From Haemonchus contortus (Eukaryota; Nematoda; Chromadorea; Rhabditida; Trichostrongylidae): a stretch of DNA of 64,000 bases. Position 1 is the stretch's first letter. Each line of letters opens with the position of its first letter. Under the pieces are notes generated by a model. The model was not told the origin of the DNA. It made no database searches and saw only the letters and a program-made list of their open reading frames with translations. Location of the stretch: contig LS997564.1 of NCBI GenBank assembly GCA_000469685.2, positions 11,138,091 to 11,202,090 of the forward strand. The letters run 5' to 3'. The position numbers and the translations under genes are program-made. Below, in pieces: positions 1-12,269 of the stretch.

Positions 1-115
1 TAATTTTCCTAAAGTGCCGCCCACTTTGACACCGTTGCGCTCATTGCGAACGGGCCCCTCCGTCTGATTTGTTTGCTCATTCTAACCTTTGTTCATTCAA
101 CTTCGAAAACTTTAC

Positions 116-3100
116 CTGAAGCCGGTGAGTTTCTGATCTTCATTCGTCTTGATTTCTACGCCAGTGAATATACAACCGTCTACAGCCTGATGACCCGCGA
201 GGCTCACAATTTCTACTACAATATCGGTTCCTTCAGGAGACTGAAAAGGTTACATATTTGAGACCGGCCTCACTTACGGCAATCGTTATTGAATTTATAT
301 ACTTTTTCAATTTTTTCAGAAGTCATACTCGACACGACACACCCATTCACTCCAGCTGACCCTATGCAAATTGTCAAAACTCCTCAGCTTGACTAAAAAT
401 ATTCAGCATACTTCGATCCAGTAGTGGCATTTGGTGTAATCTTCCAGGGGCTGATATACTCCATAGTTCCCTAAAACATCTGTCAGTTCTTTCCACTCTG
501 GCGTTGCAGTGATTGTGCTCCCGCATCCTTCATCAGGCTGAAAAATGTAGCCAAACTCATTATGTTTTTCTCATTGAGGAGTGTTTTCTTACTCTTTCAG
601 TACACGTATCTCCAGCATATCCTCCAGGACAAACACATTTAGAGCAGTCACGTGGGTTAGGGAAACCGCCCATTTCACATTGCGCCGATTTTGTAGTTTC
701 ACAGATTTCTGAAATTGTGCTTCTCAGATGCAGTCAGTTCAACGACAAACTCTCTAAACCATTCTGAGAATCGCGCTCTTCCATAATCACTCATAGTGTT
801 GTAAAAGACTTGGAGAATTCAATGATTCTGGCATGATTTTAGCGACTAACTTTTGCATCCATAGAGTTCATTGACCATTAACAAGTCAATGAAGGACATG
901 AAGTGCGAACCAAGCGTCTCTTGATAGTCGATGTTGTATGGCACCATGGTAGGGGTTTGACGGTGGATCCCAGCACTGCAACAAGCTTTTGTCAGAAAGA
1001 GGAAAGTTCTCAAATAGCCTACACTATACACCGTCGTTGAGTGAGGCATGTGCAGTGGCTGAGATTTTTGCGGTTGGGTCGCCTAAAATCTTGGACAAGC
1101 TAAGGTTTAGAGTTTTGAAAGGTAAAAAAAGAGAAAAAACGACTTAGTTGAGAGTGGGGAAGTACGTGGATGTGTATACTCATAGGGAAGCATCACCCAG
1201 AGGAGCTTCGTAGATGTCAAGAATACCAAAAGATTGCTTTTTTTGGGAACGGAATTTGTCCTCGATCCTTGACAACAGTATAAGGCTCTAGGGTTAGTTG
1301 AGAGAAGGCAAGCTTTATCTTCTGCCCCCTTTCATCACTTTTCGTATGTTCTCTTCAGTGAGTGGACTCTTGATTGTGCTTATGAATATATAGTAAATGT
1401 AGTTTCGGTAAACAAAAATATAATAACTAGACGAGCCTCCTTCCACCGTATTGCATAATGCTTCCATAGTCGTAGGTCAGGTTGAAATTGTTGTTCGTTT
1501 GTGGCGTCTGCCTCGCGAATTGGCTAAGCCAGGAGGGCTGGAAGGAATGCACTAAGTATTGTTAGTTCAGCAGACTCCAATTCTTTACCTGAATATTGCC
1601 AAGATTCAAGGTGATGAAGTTGTCACGGTCGTATCTCGCCATAGTATGCCAGAAACCAATAGTATGGCCTATTTCATGAGCAGCAATTCCGGGCACGTCA
1701 CATCCAACCCCTAGTGATATTGTCTGTTCTCCTCCAATTTTTCCTAGCCTCGACCAACATCCTTTTCCTGGTTCGACTTTAACTCGATTTTTAGCTGAAA
1801 TTCTCTATCTCTTCAAAGCCGTTTGAGAAGAAAAGTCTTGTTAGATGAAGCCATGTCTCTCTGTTACTCATGTCTCCGAATGGCAATGCGTTTGACTGCA
1901 TACTATATCTAGGACCAGAGCTACATCTGAGGAATGGAAAACTTAGCGGAACCGAGCTTTATGCGAAATAAGTTAAAGATTTTTCGAGGTGTGTTTTCAA
2001 CCACTACCTTGCCCCTACCCCCACGATAGGAGAAAATGCAATGTTTACTGGTGCAGTTTAAGAAATTAATTCTCTAGACTCCCACGGGACCTCTGGACCC
2101 CTAAATAAATAAATACAACCGATAATATTAAGACAAAGTATTAAGATTATAAAGGGGGGAGGGAGACAAGCCAAAGAAGTAGTTCGTTTTCCGTTTCGCA
2201 AGATGACATGACCTTAATGTTAGACAAGGGATTAAGTCGTCATAAGCGAGCTTTCGGAGTTTTAAGCTGGGTTGAACGACTCCCAAACGATTCAGATCTG
2301 TACCAGGATATTGAAATAGTTCACAAAGCCTTCCTACTCTTACCATCAGGATTATACGTGAAGTTAAGGCATGAGTATTTTTGCCACATATCTGCTCCCG
2401 TCATGAAGGCTCGCTGTGCCCTTGCACCTGCAATATTCGCATTCGTCGCACTAGCTGTATGTTTTTATTTGTTCAGTAGCTGAAAGCCTCCTGTCTTACT
2501 TAGATAACTAGTGAAGTAGAAATTTACTCCTTCTTTCCACAACTTGTACCCATACGGATCTGCCAATGCCTGACGCTTCTTGCGATCGGTACCTTCCACT
2601 TGATCATCGATATCATCAATTACGATTTTAGTTTGTTCCCTCAAACGTATACATACTTCTGCCTTAATCAGAACTTGATTTGATTGTTAATGCATACTCT
2701 GTTAGAAGAATGTCGCTTTGGAAAAGCTGATCCCCAACATTGCTGTTCTCATTGATTTGGGTAATGGAATCTCCCACGGGGTTGACCTGGTCATACATAA
2801 TTTGTGGTTGAGCCTGAAATGCTTATTTAATGAAGCCACGGTCTCAAGATCTTCAAATATCTCCCCTTTTCCTATGCAGACTGCCTTTTTCATTTCCATC
2901 TGAAGGGTTAGGTTTTGTTGAATAACACTTTCTTATTAGAACTACGTCTTGAAATAAACGAGGTAGATGAAACCTGGAGTAGTAGATCGATTGTTCGATT
3001 ATTGACGTCCAACGTTCTGAGTACATCATTGTGCTTGCCTTTGATCATACTGCTGATACTTGAAACCTCCTCGCCGAAGGGCTGCAACAACAAAAACGGA

Positions 3101-3228
3101 TATAGGATACTTGAGAAAACTTTATCGAAAACTGAAAGCGAATAATAAGATATCCTCACGGTGTCCGTAGAGGAGACGACTCTATTGACAATGACAAACA
3201 GAAGACAGACAAGCAGTTTGAACCTCAT
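116..3228 (-). CDS. Astacin-family zinc metalloprotease, gene A (signal, propeptide, protease, EGF-like, CUB); 3' end incomplete
   Basis: Secreted NAS-type astacin endopeptidase. Exons on the minus strand, from splice sites and by alignment with the copies at 30637-34167 and 36700-40230: 3228-3160, 3081-2974, 2813-2698, 2639-2500, 2427-2344, 1794-1589, 1537-1437, 975-851, 708-593, 537-412, 240-116. Exon 1 encodes a signal peptide (MRFKLLVCLLFVIV). A dibasic site (RKKRQ) in exon 4 marks propeptide removal. Exon 6 carries the zinc motif HEIGHTIGFWHTMARYD. Exon 7 has the Met-turn SIMQY, with Gln where family members usually have His; the zinc-binding Tyr is kept. Exon 9 is EGF-like (six Cys, CVCPGGYAGDTC) and exons 10-11 form the first part of a CUB domain. 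Frames join throughout, but the exon 7 donor reads AG|GC instead of AG|GT. The last two exons of the paralogs have no clear match in bases 1-100. The family assignment is certain; whether the gene is functional is open. Confidence 0.88.
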
Positions 3229-3289
3229 CCTGCAATTCAAATTCTCTTCTAGTAGAAACGATGTCATCAGTAAGTCTTAGACAAATCAA

Positions 3290-6200
3290 GGACGCAAAAT
3301 TTGCGTGTCGCCTTCGATTCATTGATAGAAATCCCGACTTCTCCAATTTTTAATCAAAGTTAGCTCTATTGAACCCATTTAGGAATGGCTGTCAATCAGA
3401 TCAAGAGCGCGGGTTTCCAATGATTACATGTGGCTAAATTGCTATCCCATTAATCAACGTTGCTCTGCCTATCACTGCAGCGATTGATGGGTATTGCCTT
3501 GCAAACACTCCCTAACCCAAAAGTATGCAAGGTATGTACAATACATCTAACATTACTTGCGCTCTCTCGAGATTACGCTCTTCTGAAGAGCTCCTACCCT
3601 TCTGTCCAAATTTTACTCAGCCAATTTTCAAAGCAACCAGGATTCTGACGAATAGTAATTTCGTGAAGTCTGAGTAAAGAGTTTCACAAAGCCACAGCTC
3701 TTTCAAGAGAATTCGACCCGAAAAATTTTTGTGACACCGTTTTGAGCAGCAACTCAAGTTATCTGGAATACAGTAGGAATCAGGAATGTAAGAAAATTTT
3801 ATGAGAGCATGCTTCACCATCTCCCCCACCATTTTTATACGTGCTTCATAGAAGCCGATGACGCCCAATATTTAATCTGGAAAGTCTGAGGAAACACGAG
3901 CCTCCTCCCACGTTTACAATAAAACAGTCTCTTTCAAATAATGCCCCTAGTGTTTTTTACTTGAACAGTCGATCGACTTGCCACTGTCACAGCCAAATTG
4001 GTAGTTCGAGCCCAACAATACTTAATCTCGTCATTCTCATCTCGAACTACAATGTTTGGTCCACTCCTACTCACGATCTCAACCTAATACAATAACATTT
4101 CAGCTTTCTTAACAGCGGCTTTACTCTGTTTTCTTCTCCAACCTGTGGTAACAGTTCAAGCATTTTAAGAAGCAAAGGGACGGATTGCAACAACATTTAA
4201 ATCTCAGTTAAAAGAACTCACACTAGAAAACAGTCGGCTTATAATAGAAGGAAGAAATTCGGTGCAACGATATCATGCTCCGAAAAGTGGAACACCCAAA
4301 CAAAAGTCGTCAAGGTCGTGGGGCTTCCATCAACTTCAAGTTACCTTCGTTCGTTGTCTACGTCGGTGTTCCTGTGAGCAGTACCTTGGAACTTCAGATG
4401 GCCGTTATACTCGGAGAATGTAAGTACCCAAAATTCACCAACACAGCCTAGGTAAGTGCCGATGGACCAAGCATATGCTCTCGGAGTGCTCGCCGTTGAC
4501 ACAATTCGTCCTCTCCATATAATCATCTAGTGCGAGAATCCGTTAGTTAACGTCTTCATCACTTCACTAACTGCATATACCTATAATAATGATGAATAAA
4601 TATGTATGCCTATCAAATAGTGCAGTTTTACTACTTTTTCTCTCCTCGTTCTACTAATATTCGACTATACAGCTTATAGCAGTCTCTGCTTGGAAAATGT
4701 ATTAAGCAAATAAGCTGCCTGTTCAAATTGACGTTTTTGTAGAGGTGTTCTATGCTCATTATGACTTATCCAGCTAGCTGATCCTGTGTTATTCGAGAAA
4801 ATGATCACAATAAGATTCGCTGTTCTGCAAAGAAGGCAGTAGACATATCAACTACCGCCTGAATCCTGAAGTAGAAGTTATAGAGTTGGCAAGAAACTTC
4901 TGGTACAAAAATTTGGAGTCTAAAAATTTGCGTACACAGTGTGAACACGGTAGTAAGGATGGTTAATTTTCCGCAGTACTACGCCAATGAATGGACAACA
5001 CCCGATTGTGCCGTCGCCCTCAGTAGAAGGGAAAGCGCGGGCTTAGCGGCTTAAATTATAAGCAACCTATTGGATGCTAGAACTGATCACCGACCAACAG
5101 TCAGCAATCGGTTGCACTGTAGGAGATACTGGTCTTTGAGGTAACGCAAGCACCGTACCATAGTTCCCAGTGGTGTGATGGGTACCCATTATGATTTTCT
5201 AAGCGCAGACTTGACTGTCACCGCTGTCTCTTACCCCTATGAACCTCAGTATTTCACCGACGTGGTAAGAAAAAGGCGTTCAAAACTGTATTTTTGTTCT
5301 TTACAGAAGGACAGCGCACGTGGGACTTTCACTTAAGACACCTGTCAAAATTTTACCGTACTCGCTTCGTTCCAGATTGTTCATCAGTCATACACCCGGA
5401 ATGTTGGCCCTACTCACTACCGTGTGCAACCTTTTCGAGCGTCTCCTTGTGGGGAGAAAGTTCGTAAATTAACTTGACCTAAAAACGGCAGCCAATGATT
5501 TTTTGAGTCACAGCTTGCTGGCATCAAGCGTCAGTGATACGCTCGAAGGATGAGAGAAGGTTGTCGATCTTTCTTGTGAATATATTTCCAAAATTTGATT
5601 GATCTGGGAAGTTCTAGAAATGAGTTCGAAATGGCTCCCACTTTGTCTTAATGAATCCAACTCGACTCAAATTTTCGCATTGAGCGGAATATAACCCAAG
5701 GGCCTGCCATTTTTCGTCGCACTAGCGTCCTCTTTAGGAAAATCATCAGAGCACAAAATGGCTGAGGTGAAAAGAAATAGGGTCCATCTCTTGATCAGTC
5801 AGGGTCTATTTGTAAGGAGAATTTAGGGAAAGATTTCGATCCGCCACTCCGCACTGAGGATTGCGATTTGGTCACTGAAATTTTTCAACGAAGAATAAAT
5901 TTTTATAGCGTAGCTTTTTGTCAGATTGTATTGGCTATAAACTTTTTCCCGCTTCCATGGTTTTGGAAACAGCAAACGCATCGAACTATCGAGCAAACTT
6001 TTTTTTCTTACATCGTGTCTGCCTATCTATCTGTCTACCTAAACGCTCTTAAACATTTGCGGTATATGACAACGTCGCTGATAGGAACATCAAAAGGAGC
6101 ATTCACTTCTCAAGTCGACAAACAAACATATGAGGTACTGTTGTGACGCTTGATCACCTGTACGATTTCCGCTCTACATATCCAAGGTAATTCCGAGGGT

Positions 6201-7000
6201 GGGTTATTAACATAATTATTGTTTTGACACTTATACATTACTATCAGGAGATGTCAAATGATAAACCTCAGCCGACACCATGAGACGGAGACCATATCGT
6301 ATTCGTTTACAAATGCGAATAGAACACTCGTGTAAAGCGTACGGATGGAAAATCACGCAGCATTCGTTGGGTAGCCAGATTGTATCATCACAAGCCTATT
6401 GGAATTGTTCACTCATCCACTCTGATCAACTCCCTTGTGCACGTTCTGCAAGCGAGTGAAAGCTTTTAAGACGCAGCATAGTGCACTTCGACGCGAGAGT
6501 GCTAAGCGTCGAGCGCAGGCGCTTGGAGCTTATAGGTATCTCGGCGCACTAGTGGGCGCATCGTTTCCGCCTCCGCTCACGGCATCTGCTTTAGAGCATG
6601 TTGTTTTCCGAAAAGAACTGCATGGGTTAAAAAAAATAAAATAATGCAGTTTCGTCACGCCATATCATAGCTGTAAAAATAGAAAAAATTCCATTCACCG
6701 GAAATAATTATGTAAAAGCGATAAAGAGCGCTGAAAAAACCTGGTCAAGGAAGTATCCAACACGAAATTATCTGAAACAAGCACATAACATTGTATTTCA
6801 ACATGGGGATTCGCACAGAGTAATGCACACGAACCAACCACCCCTTGTTTTGTTTTTCAAGTACTTTCAGTCTTTCTCATTCTTGAAGCGCCATCAAATT
6901 CACTTCATGTTTTAGTTGATTGCACTTTTGAGTCATCGAGCTTCGAAGCATATTTACTTGCATTCAGTGAAATCGGTGAAACAATCTGATCTTTCTGGTA
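3290..7000. other. Intergenic; no recognisable gene
   Basis: Both strands hold only short unlinked reading frames without family motifs or a consistent exon chain. A splice-donor-like GTAAGT follows a short open segment near 4340-4422 (+), but no partner exon could be joined to it. Confidence 0.5.
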
Positions 7001-7008
7001 ATATAATA

Positions 7009-8003
7009 TTAGGTCGTGAAGAAAGTTCTTGCGCTTTTGCGCCTCAAAATTTAAATGCACATATCTCGGTTTGAGCAAAACTTCATCAATCGAAATAACA
7101 ACCATTACTATCGACACACTTTTGCCAACGAGAAACAAGTTTGTTTGGCCCATTCGCGTAGAAGACCGAAGATCTAGAGGCGATGGAATCGTCGAAAGCC
7201 GCGGCGGCATCATGTTGGGTTTTGAAGCATTCCTCCTTGAGAAAGCCATCAAAATGTTTAAGGAAGTGGTAGCCTGTGGGAGCAAGATCTGGGGAATATG
7301 GTGGATGCGAGAGAAATTCTCAGCCTAGCTCCGTCAATTTCTTGACAGTGCTTTTCGACTGTTACGGTTTCATCCGGATCCATGAAGCTGTGGTGGATCA
7401 GCCTGGCTGCAGACCACCAAACCAGCACCATGACCGTCTTTCCATGCTGCTTCGGCTTGGGAAAATGTCGTAGGGCATGATTCTGTCCAGCCACTGGCAT
7501 GATCGTCGCCGGTTATCGCACAGAATCCATCTCCCATCACACGCCACAACTCGATATAAAAATAGATTCCTGTTGCGCAAAAAGCAAGGCGGAGGCGAGC
7601 TCGACGCGGCGGTCTTTCTGGTGCTTAGTCAACTCATGCGGCACCACTTATCAAGCTTCTTCGACTTCCCGATCTCCTGCATGTGGGTACCAACCGTTCT
7701 GCTGAAAACATTCAATCTCGAGCCAATATCCTTCAGCGTTGTACTTGGATTCCCTTCCACTGAAGTTCTTAATTGTTCGTTGTCAACGGCCGATGGCTGC
7801 CCATTACGCTCATCATCTTCCAGGCTCTCATCGTCGGTACGAAATCTTTTAAACCACCACTGTGCTGAACGTTGATTCGTCGTACCTGGACTAACGGCAT
7901 AGTTGATATCCGGGACCGTTTCCGTCGCACTCCTGCCCAACTTGAATTGGAAAAGAAAAATCGTGCGGATCTGTTGTTCGTCCATGCTTATTTCGACCTT
8001 CTA
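7009..8003 (-). pseudogene. Degenerate mariner transposase (internally frameshifted)
   Basis: The N-terminal part is open from 7985 down to 7629: an HTH region (AQWWFKRFRTDDESLEDDE) followed by a second DNA-binding segment, as in SETMAR-like mariners. The rest is split between frames: a middle block around 7580-7400 (ACDGRWILCDN) and a C-terminal block around 7320-7095 (PPYSPDLAPTGYH, then a WQKCVDSNGCYFD-like end). The expected last catalytic Asp of the D,D34D triad (usually SDYH) reads TGYH. The 3' boundary starts with TTAGGTCG next to TA at about 7009; the other TIR is not clear. The element is about 1 kb against about 1.26 kb for a full mariner, so it is dead and partly deleted. Confidence 0.85.
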
Positions 8004-8065
8004 AAAGCCCCCAGGAATCGTTTAAGGACAAAACTGATTATATCCTACTTACTATAAAGCGCTTG

Positions 8066-8151
<86 letters not shown>

Positions 8152-8177
8152 CTGTCTGTCTGTCTGTATGTCTGTCA
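8066..8177. repeat. (TCTG)n microsatellite
   Basis: About 28 uninterrupted or nearly uninterrupted tetranucleotide units, with single substitutions near the distal end. It lies directly before the 128-bp repeat array. Confidence 0.97.
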
Positions 8178-8269
8178 CGAAATTCCTTAGCTCCTTTAGA
8201 TCTGCCTGAAGAGACCGGGTCAAGTGTGGGATGGGTGGGCCAGGTCTCGAGAAGTATAAAACACACATC

Positions 8270-9420
8270 AGCTTGGCGGAGCCCCGCCCACAGTGGGCGT
8301 GGCGTGCCTCGAAATGAGCCCTACCGAGGACCATGATTCCAAATTCAGCCACAAGACGGTCTCAAAATTGGGGTTTAAAGGTGGCTTGAGGTGTGCATTG
8401 GTAAGTTAGATCGAACTGGGGAGACCCACCCCCGATGGGCGGGGCGTTCTCCAAAAATGCAATGCTTTATAAAAACATCTATAACTCGGTTAGGAGAAAG
8501 CCAACAGAGCAGGAAAAAGTTGATATAGGAGAGGTATTGTCGAAGGTATCTCCAGCATAAATGACGGCAGCGGAGGCCCGCCCACAATGGGCGGAGCGTG
8601 CCCCGAAGCTCACATCCCTTCTTACATTTATATACGAAAATCCATAACTCCGGTTCCCATGGACGTAGAGAGTTCAAATTTGGTGGGAGTACAGGCGTCA
8701 TGGAGGCAAAACTCATGGTGGGTGGCAGAACCAGACTCCGCCCACAAGGGGCGGGGTTTGTGCGGAAATTCATAACTTCCGTCCCCATGGACCGAGAAAG
8801 TTGAAACTTGGTAGCGGTACAGGAGACAGGGTGGGAACACCTATGGTGGGTGGCAACACCGGACTCCGCCCACAAGGGGCGGGGTTTGTGCGGAAATTCA
8901 TAACTCCCGTCCCCATGGACCGAGAAAGTTGAAACTTGGTAGCGGTACAGGCGACAGGATGGGAACACCTATGGTGGGTGGCAGAACCAGACTCCGCCCA
9001 CAAGGGGCGGGGTTTGGGTGAAAATTCATAATTCTGTCTCAATGGACCTAGAGAGTTCAAACTTGGTAGGAGTACAGAAACCGCGATGGGGAAACTTATG
9101 GTGGGTGGTAGAACCAGACTCCGCCCACAAGAGGCGGGGTTTGTGCGGAAATTCATAACTCCCGTCCCCATAGACCGAGAAAGTTCAAACTTGGTAGCAG
9201 TACAGGCGCCATGGTGGCAAAACGTATGGTGGGTAGCAGAACCAAACTCCGCCCACAAGGGGCGGGGTTTGTGCGAAAATTCTTAACTCCCGTCTCCACG
9301 GACCTAGAAAGTTCAAACTTGGTAGGAGTACAGGCGACAGGATGGGAACACTTATGGTGGGTAGCAGGACCAGACTTCGCCCACAAAAGGCGGGGTTTGG
9401 GCGGAAACTCATAAATCCGA
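8270..9420. repeat. 128-bp tandem repeat array with a GC-rich hairpin in each unit
   Basis: The landmark ACTCCGCCCACA recurs (ACTTCG in the last unit) at 8735, 8863, 8991, 9118, 9246 and 9374, a spacing of 128 bp with one 127-bp step. Each unit contains a short palindrome (CCGCCC, 5-nt loop, GGGCGG) followed by a conserved stretch including AATTCATAACTCCCGTCC. More diverged units extend upstream to about 8270. Unit identity is high. A single diverged relative lies near 24330-24400. Long reading frames on both strands here are by-products of repetition: 128 is not a multiple of 3, so each unit changes frame. Confidence 0.92.
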
Positions 9421-9659
9421 TGAAGGTCTATAATGAAAATCAGCTCATGCGGCTCCGTATCTCATGGCTAGAGCCTCTAGGGCGCGCGAGAGGTGCGTAG
9501 CCGCCTGGTATTTGGATAGAGCAAGAAATACGCTTCAGAATGGTAGAGAAGTTGCGAACAATCTAATAACAAATAACACCGCTACGAGCGTTTGAAAATT
9601 GGGCGCCAAAAAATGCAAGAACTTTCTTTACGACAACTCTTTCTTTAATATATATGTCG

Positions 9660-9790
9660 CAAAGTCTGTCTGTCGATATTTCGGTGTGTTTGTGGGTATT
9701 GTATGTTGAACGTGTGTTACTGCGTCTGTGTATATGTTGTGTGCATGTGTGAGAATGTTGAGTGTATGTGTATGTATGGGTGTGTTTAAC
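9660..9790. repeat. TG/GT-rich low-complexity tract
   Basis: Interrupted TGTG and TATG runs make up most of this stretch. Confidence 0.8.
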
Positions 9791-9840
9791 TGGAATTTCG
9801 CAACTCTTCTCCCCTTTTGGCTGGAGTCGTTTCTCTCTTA

Positions 9841-9945
9841 TGTTATCGTCTCCTGTCACCTACCGTCAATGCTTCAGTCCTTACGCCTAGACTCCTTCTA
9901 AATTTGAATGAGAGCATTGACGGTAGGTGACAGGAAGTGATAACA
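9841..9945. repeat. Inverted repeat (hairpin), 32-bp arms
   Basis: A perfect 21-bp inverted repeat pairs 9852-9872 with 9914-9934, separated by 41 bp. After a 4-bp mismatch the arms continue for 7 more pairs (9841-9847 with 9939-9945). No coding content. It may be a small fold-back element or the ends of a MITE remnant. Confidence 0.85.
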
Positions 9946-10112
9946 ATGAAGAAAAACGATAATACAAGAGCTACATATCTGTCACGCTCTTTCGTGTCGA
10001 CAGTGAAGCGCTGAATATCTTGCAGGCGATGTGTAGTGTAAAGGGACTGCGTCGTACCGACGGCGCCGTCCCACGAGGCCTCTCCGCATCGGTGGTTGCT
10101 CGCAAGGCACAG

Positions 10113-10216
10113 GGATGAGTGGATACGCAGGCTCTGATATGACTAGGCATCCAGCGCCGAAATCCCTCGAGGCGCTGGACGCGTAGCCCTACCAGAGCCT
10201 GCGTACCCGCTCATCC
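10113..10216. repeat. Imperfect hairpin, 46-bp arms with 12-nt loop
   Basis: Arms 10113-10158 and 10171-10216 are reverse complements with a few mismatches; the loop is 12 nt. The surrounding 10030-10220 is notably GC-rich compared with its neighbours. Function unknown. Confidence 0.85.
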
Positions 10217-11172
10217 GTGCGCACACTATGACTGCGGTGTATGAGTGATACTACAATTCACGTAGTGACCAGGAGAATTATACAATTTTATGAGCAACCT
10301 CGTATAAAAGAAGATAAATGTTAGATTAAACGGGAGTAGATGTAATTGGTTGAGATTGCGAGAAATACTGTGGAAAAGATCACAAGAAAATACATATACA
10401 TACTTGAATACACTGAACGTACGGTTGGGGTACAATTCTGCACGCTTTCCGCTGGGGCCATCCATTCCTCCAAACCTTCTTGCGGCACTGCTGCTTCTTG
10501 GTTCATCCTTCACTGCGTATCACTCCTTTTGACTTCTTCGCGAGTGATTGACTAGGACGAAGGCGGAGACGACCAGGCTGCAGCGATGAGGAAGAGTGAG
10601 TTATGCAATCGTCGCGCGATGAGCAGCCAGAGTCCGCGGCTAAGCATGGCTCCATGGCGTCCTCTCGCTCTCTGCAACTTACTGCACCTTCCTGGCGGGA
10701 CCAAGGCGCGCGCCACGCCAGCCGTCTTATGGAGACGAACGGAAGGCACGACAGACTGTATGTTAAAGACAGGAACCCATAACGAGTGACGAAGGCTGAT
10801 AAGTAGCCATAGAGTCAAGACTTTCTGAGTCTCAAGGCCTTAGAGCCTTCGTCAACAAGGAATTTTGAAAAAAAAACAGGCAAATAGAACTGAGCGGAGT
10901 CCAGCCCTGTCACTTACCATCAGTGTTCTCATCCTATAACCTGTACCCCTACCGAATTTGAAAGCGCCGGGTCCACGGAGAAAGGGGTTTTGAAGCGCAG
11001 AGTTATGGCTCATTGTCAGGCACGAATCTTCGCGCACGCCCCACCCTCGTTGGCGGAATCCCCCCCCACCCCCCGCCCCCCTTTCCCACACACACACGCC
11101 AAACACAGACAGACAAGTTAACAGACACACCTGACGCATTATATATGGTAGCGTTGAAGAAGCATTTGCCAA

Positions 11173-11739
11173 GAATTTCACAGAAGTCTAGTTTTTCGAG
11201 AATGCTTCGCAAATTGCCAATGAATTACTATGAAGAGACGCTACCTCACCTGTACGTGCTAACATATCCGAAGAATACCTGATGTCGCAGTCCGCTGTTC
11301 CAACTTGTGGCATTTACTCTGGCAAAGTCATTGAAGATTTTGAATCGCCTGTCTAGGTAAGCACTGAAAAACCTTTCTGTTCCTTCCTCTCGTTCGCACC
11401 GCCTTGGAATCGTCCTTTGAACTTCTGACTACTTTTCCTTGCTTTTCCTCCCAGGCAGGCCACCGGAAAAACGATCTTCAACTGTTCTCCACAATCCCAC
11501 TCATCGATCTCGTAGAAACAGACATATACTTTGCAACTTTCTGCACTAACGACCAGATGACTGCACACATTTTCGATATTAGCCTGGAGTTTACAGAAAG
11601 AACTCTCCGATGTCTTTCCCATATAGAAAGTGTGGTCAAGACGGTGAACCTCGCGCAATTCCTGAAAGATTACATTCAGACATCCAAACAACGAGAGAAA
11701 TTGCTTGTTCGATTCTTAAATTTTGACCGCACAACTTGA
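11173..11739 (+). CDS. Unidentified protein-coding exons (tentative)
   Basis: I do not recognise the product. An exon-like block begins after a TTTCACAG acceptor near 11188 (KSSFSRMLRKLPMNYYEETL). A GTACGT donor joins it in phase to a block at 11291-11355 (PLFQLVAFTLAKSLKIL) ending in a GTAAGC donor. A third open block runs from about 11454 to the stop at 11739 (HIFDISLEFTERTLRCLSHI). Joining the second and third blocks does not keep phase with the simplest acceptors, and the antisense strand of the third block is also open. Real coding sequence is plausible, but the model is unsure. Confidence 0.35.
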
Positions 11740-11997
11740 AGACAACACTGCAGGTGAATGATGGCTTTGTTGTTCGGAGAGAAAAACGGAATTTGATGTT
11801 AATAGTTGGAACGCAGGTTCATGATGAATTAAGTGATAACATGAGAATAAAATTCAAAAACGAAGATCCGCCCAAAAATTGAGGATAATGGGATCTCTGT
11901 TTCCATAACATCGTCTCGCCCTATATATATGTGGTGCACTGGGAAGTTTCCTCCCTTTTTTGGAATCAAACAAAGTGTTTTTTCATCGGCGATCATC

Positions 11998-12260
11998 CGT
12001 ATCACCTGTCGTCCCCGCTGAACATTGTTTTGCACATGCACCCGAGCAGGGCGCCGGGGTGGTTTCGCTCGTCCCTGCTGTGAGACAATGTTGGTCGCTC
12101 CAATGACAGAAGTCATGACATTCTTTCGTTCAGAACTTTCGTCTTTCGGGAAGACGTCTGCCAGGACTGCTTTCTGGCTGCTTTCGTGGTGTTCGCTTTA
12201 CGTCCCGCATGGGGATGTCAGTCACCACCCTGGTTCGACGGTCATCTGGCCCTGGCCCAC
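11998..12260 (-). pseudogene. Relic of the 3' end of an RTE-type retrotransposon
   Basis: Nucleotide similarity to the 3' end of the RTE at 26950-30385 is visible: the terminal ATCACCTGTCGTCC motif, the CTTTCGTTCAGA segment and the GTCCAACGGTCATC-like segment occur in the same order. No reading frame is kept. Orientation is minus. Confidence 0.7.
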
Positions 12261-12269
12261 TTTCTTAGC

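Noticed and set aside
8375..9258. Long minus-strand reading frames of 160-200 codons with repeated PTMWPAE/CGRSLVLPPT-like segments
   Set aside because: They lie wholly in the 128-bp tandem array. Because 128 is not divisible by 3, the same DNA is read in rotating frames, and openness follows from repetition, not coding.
8066..9420. CRISPR-like array
   Set aside because: Units are contiguous tandem repeats without unique spacers, in a eukaryotic genome.
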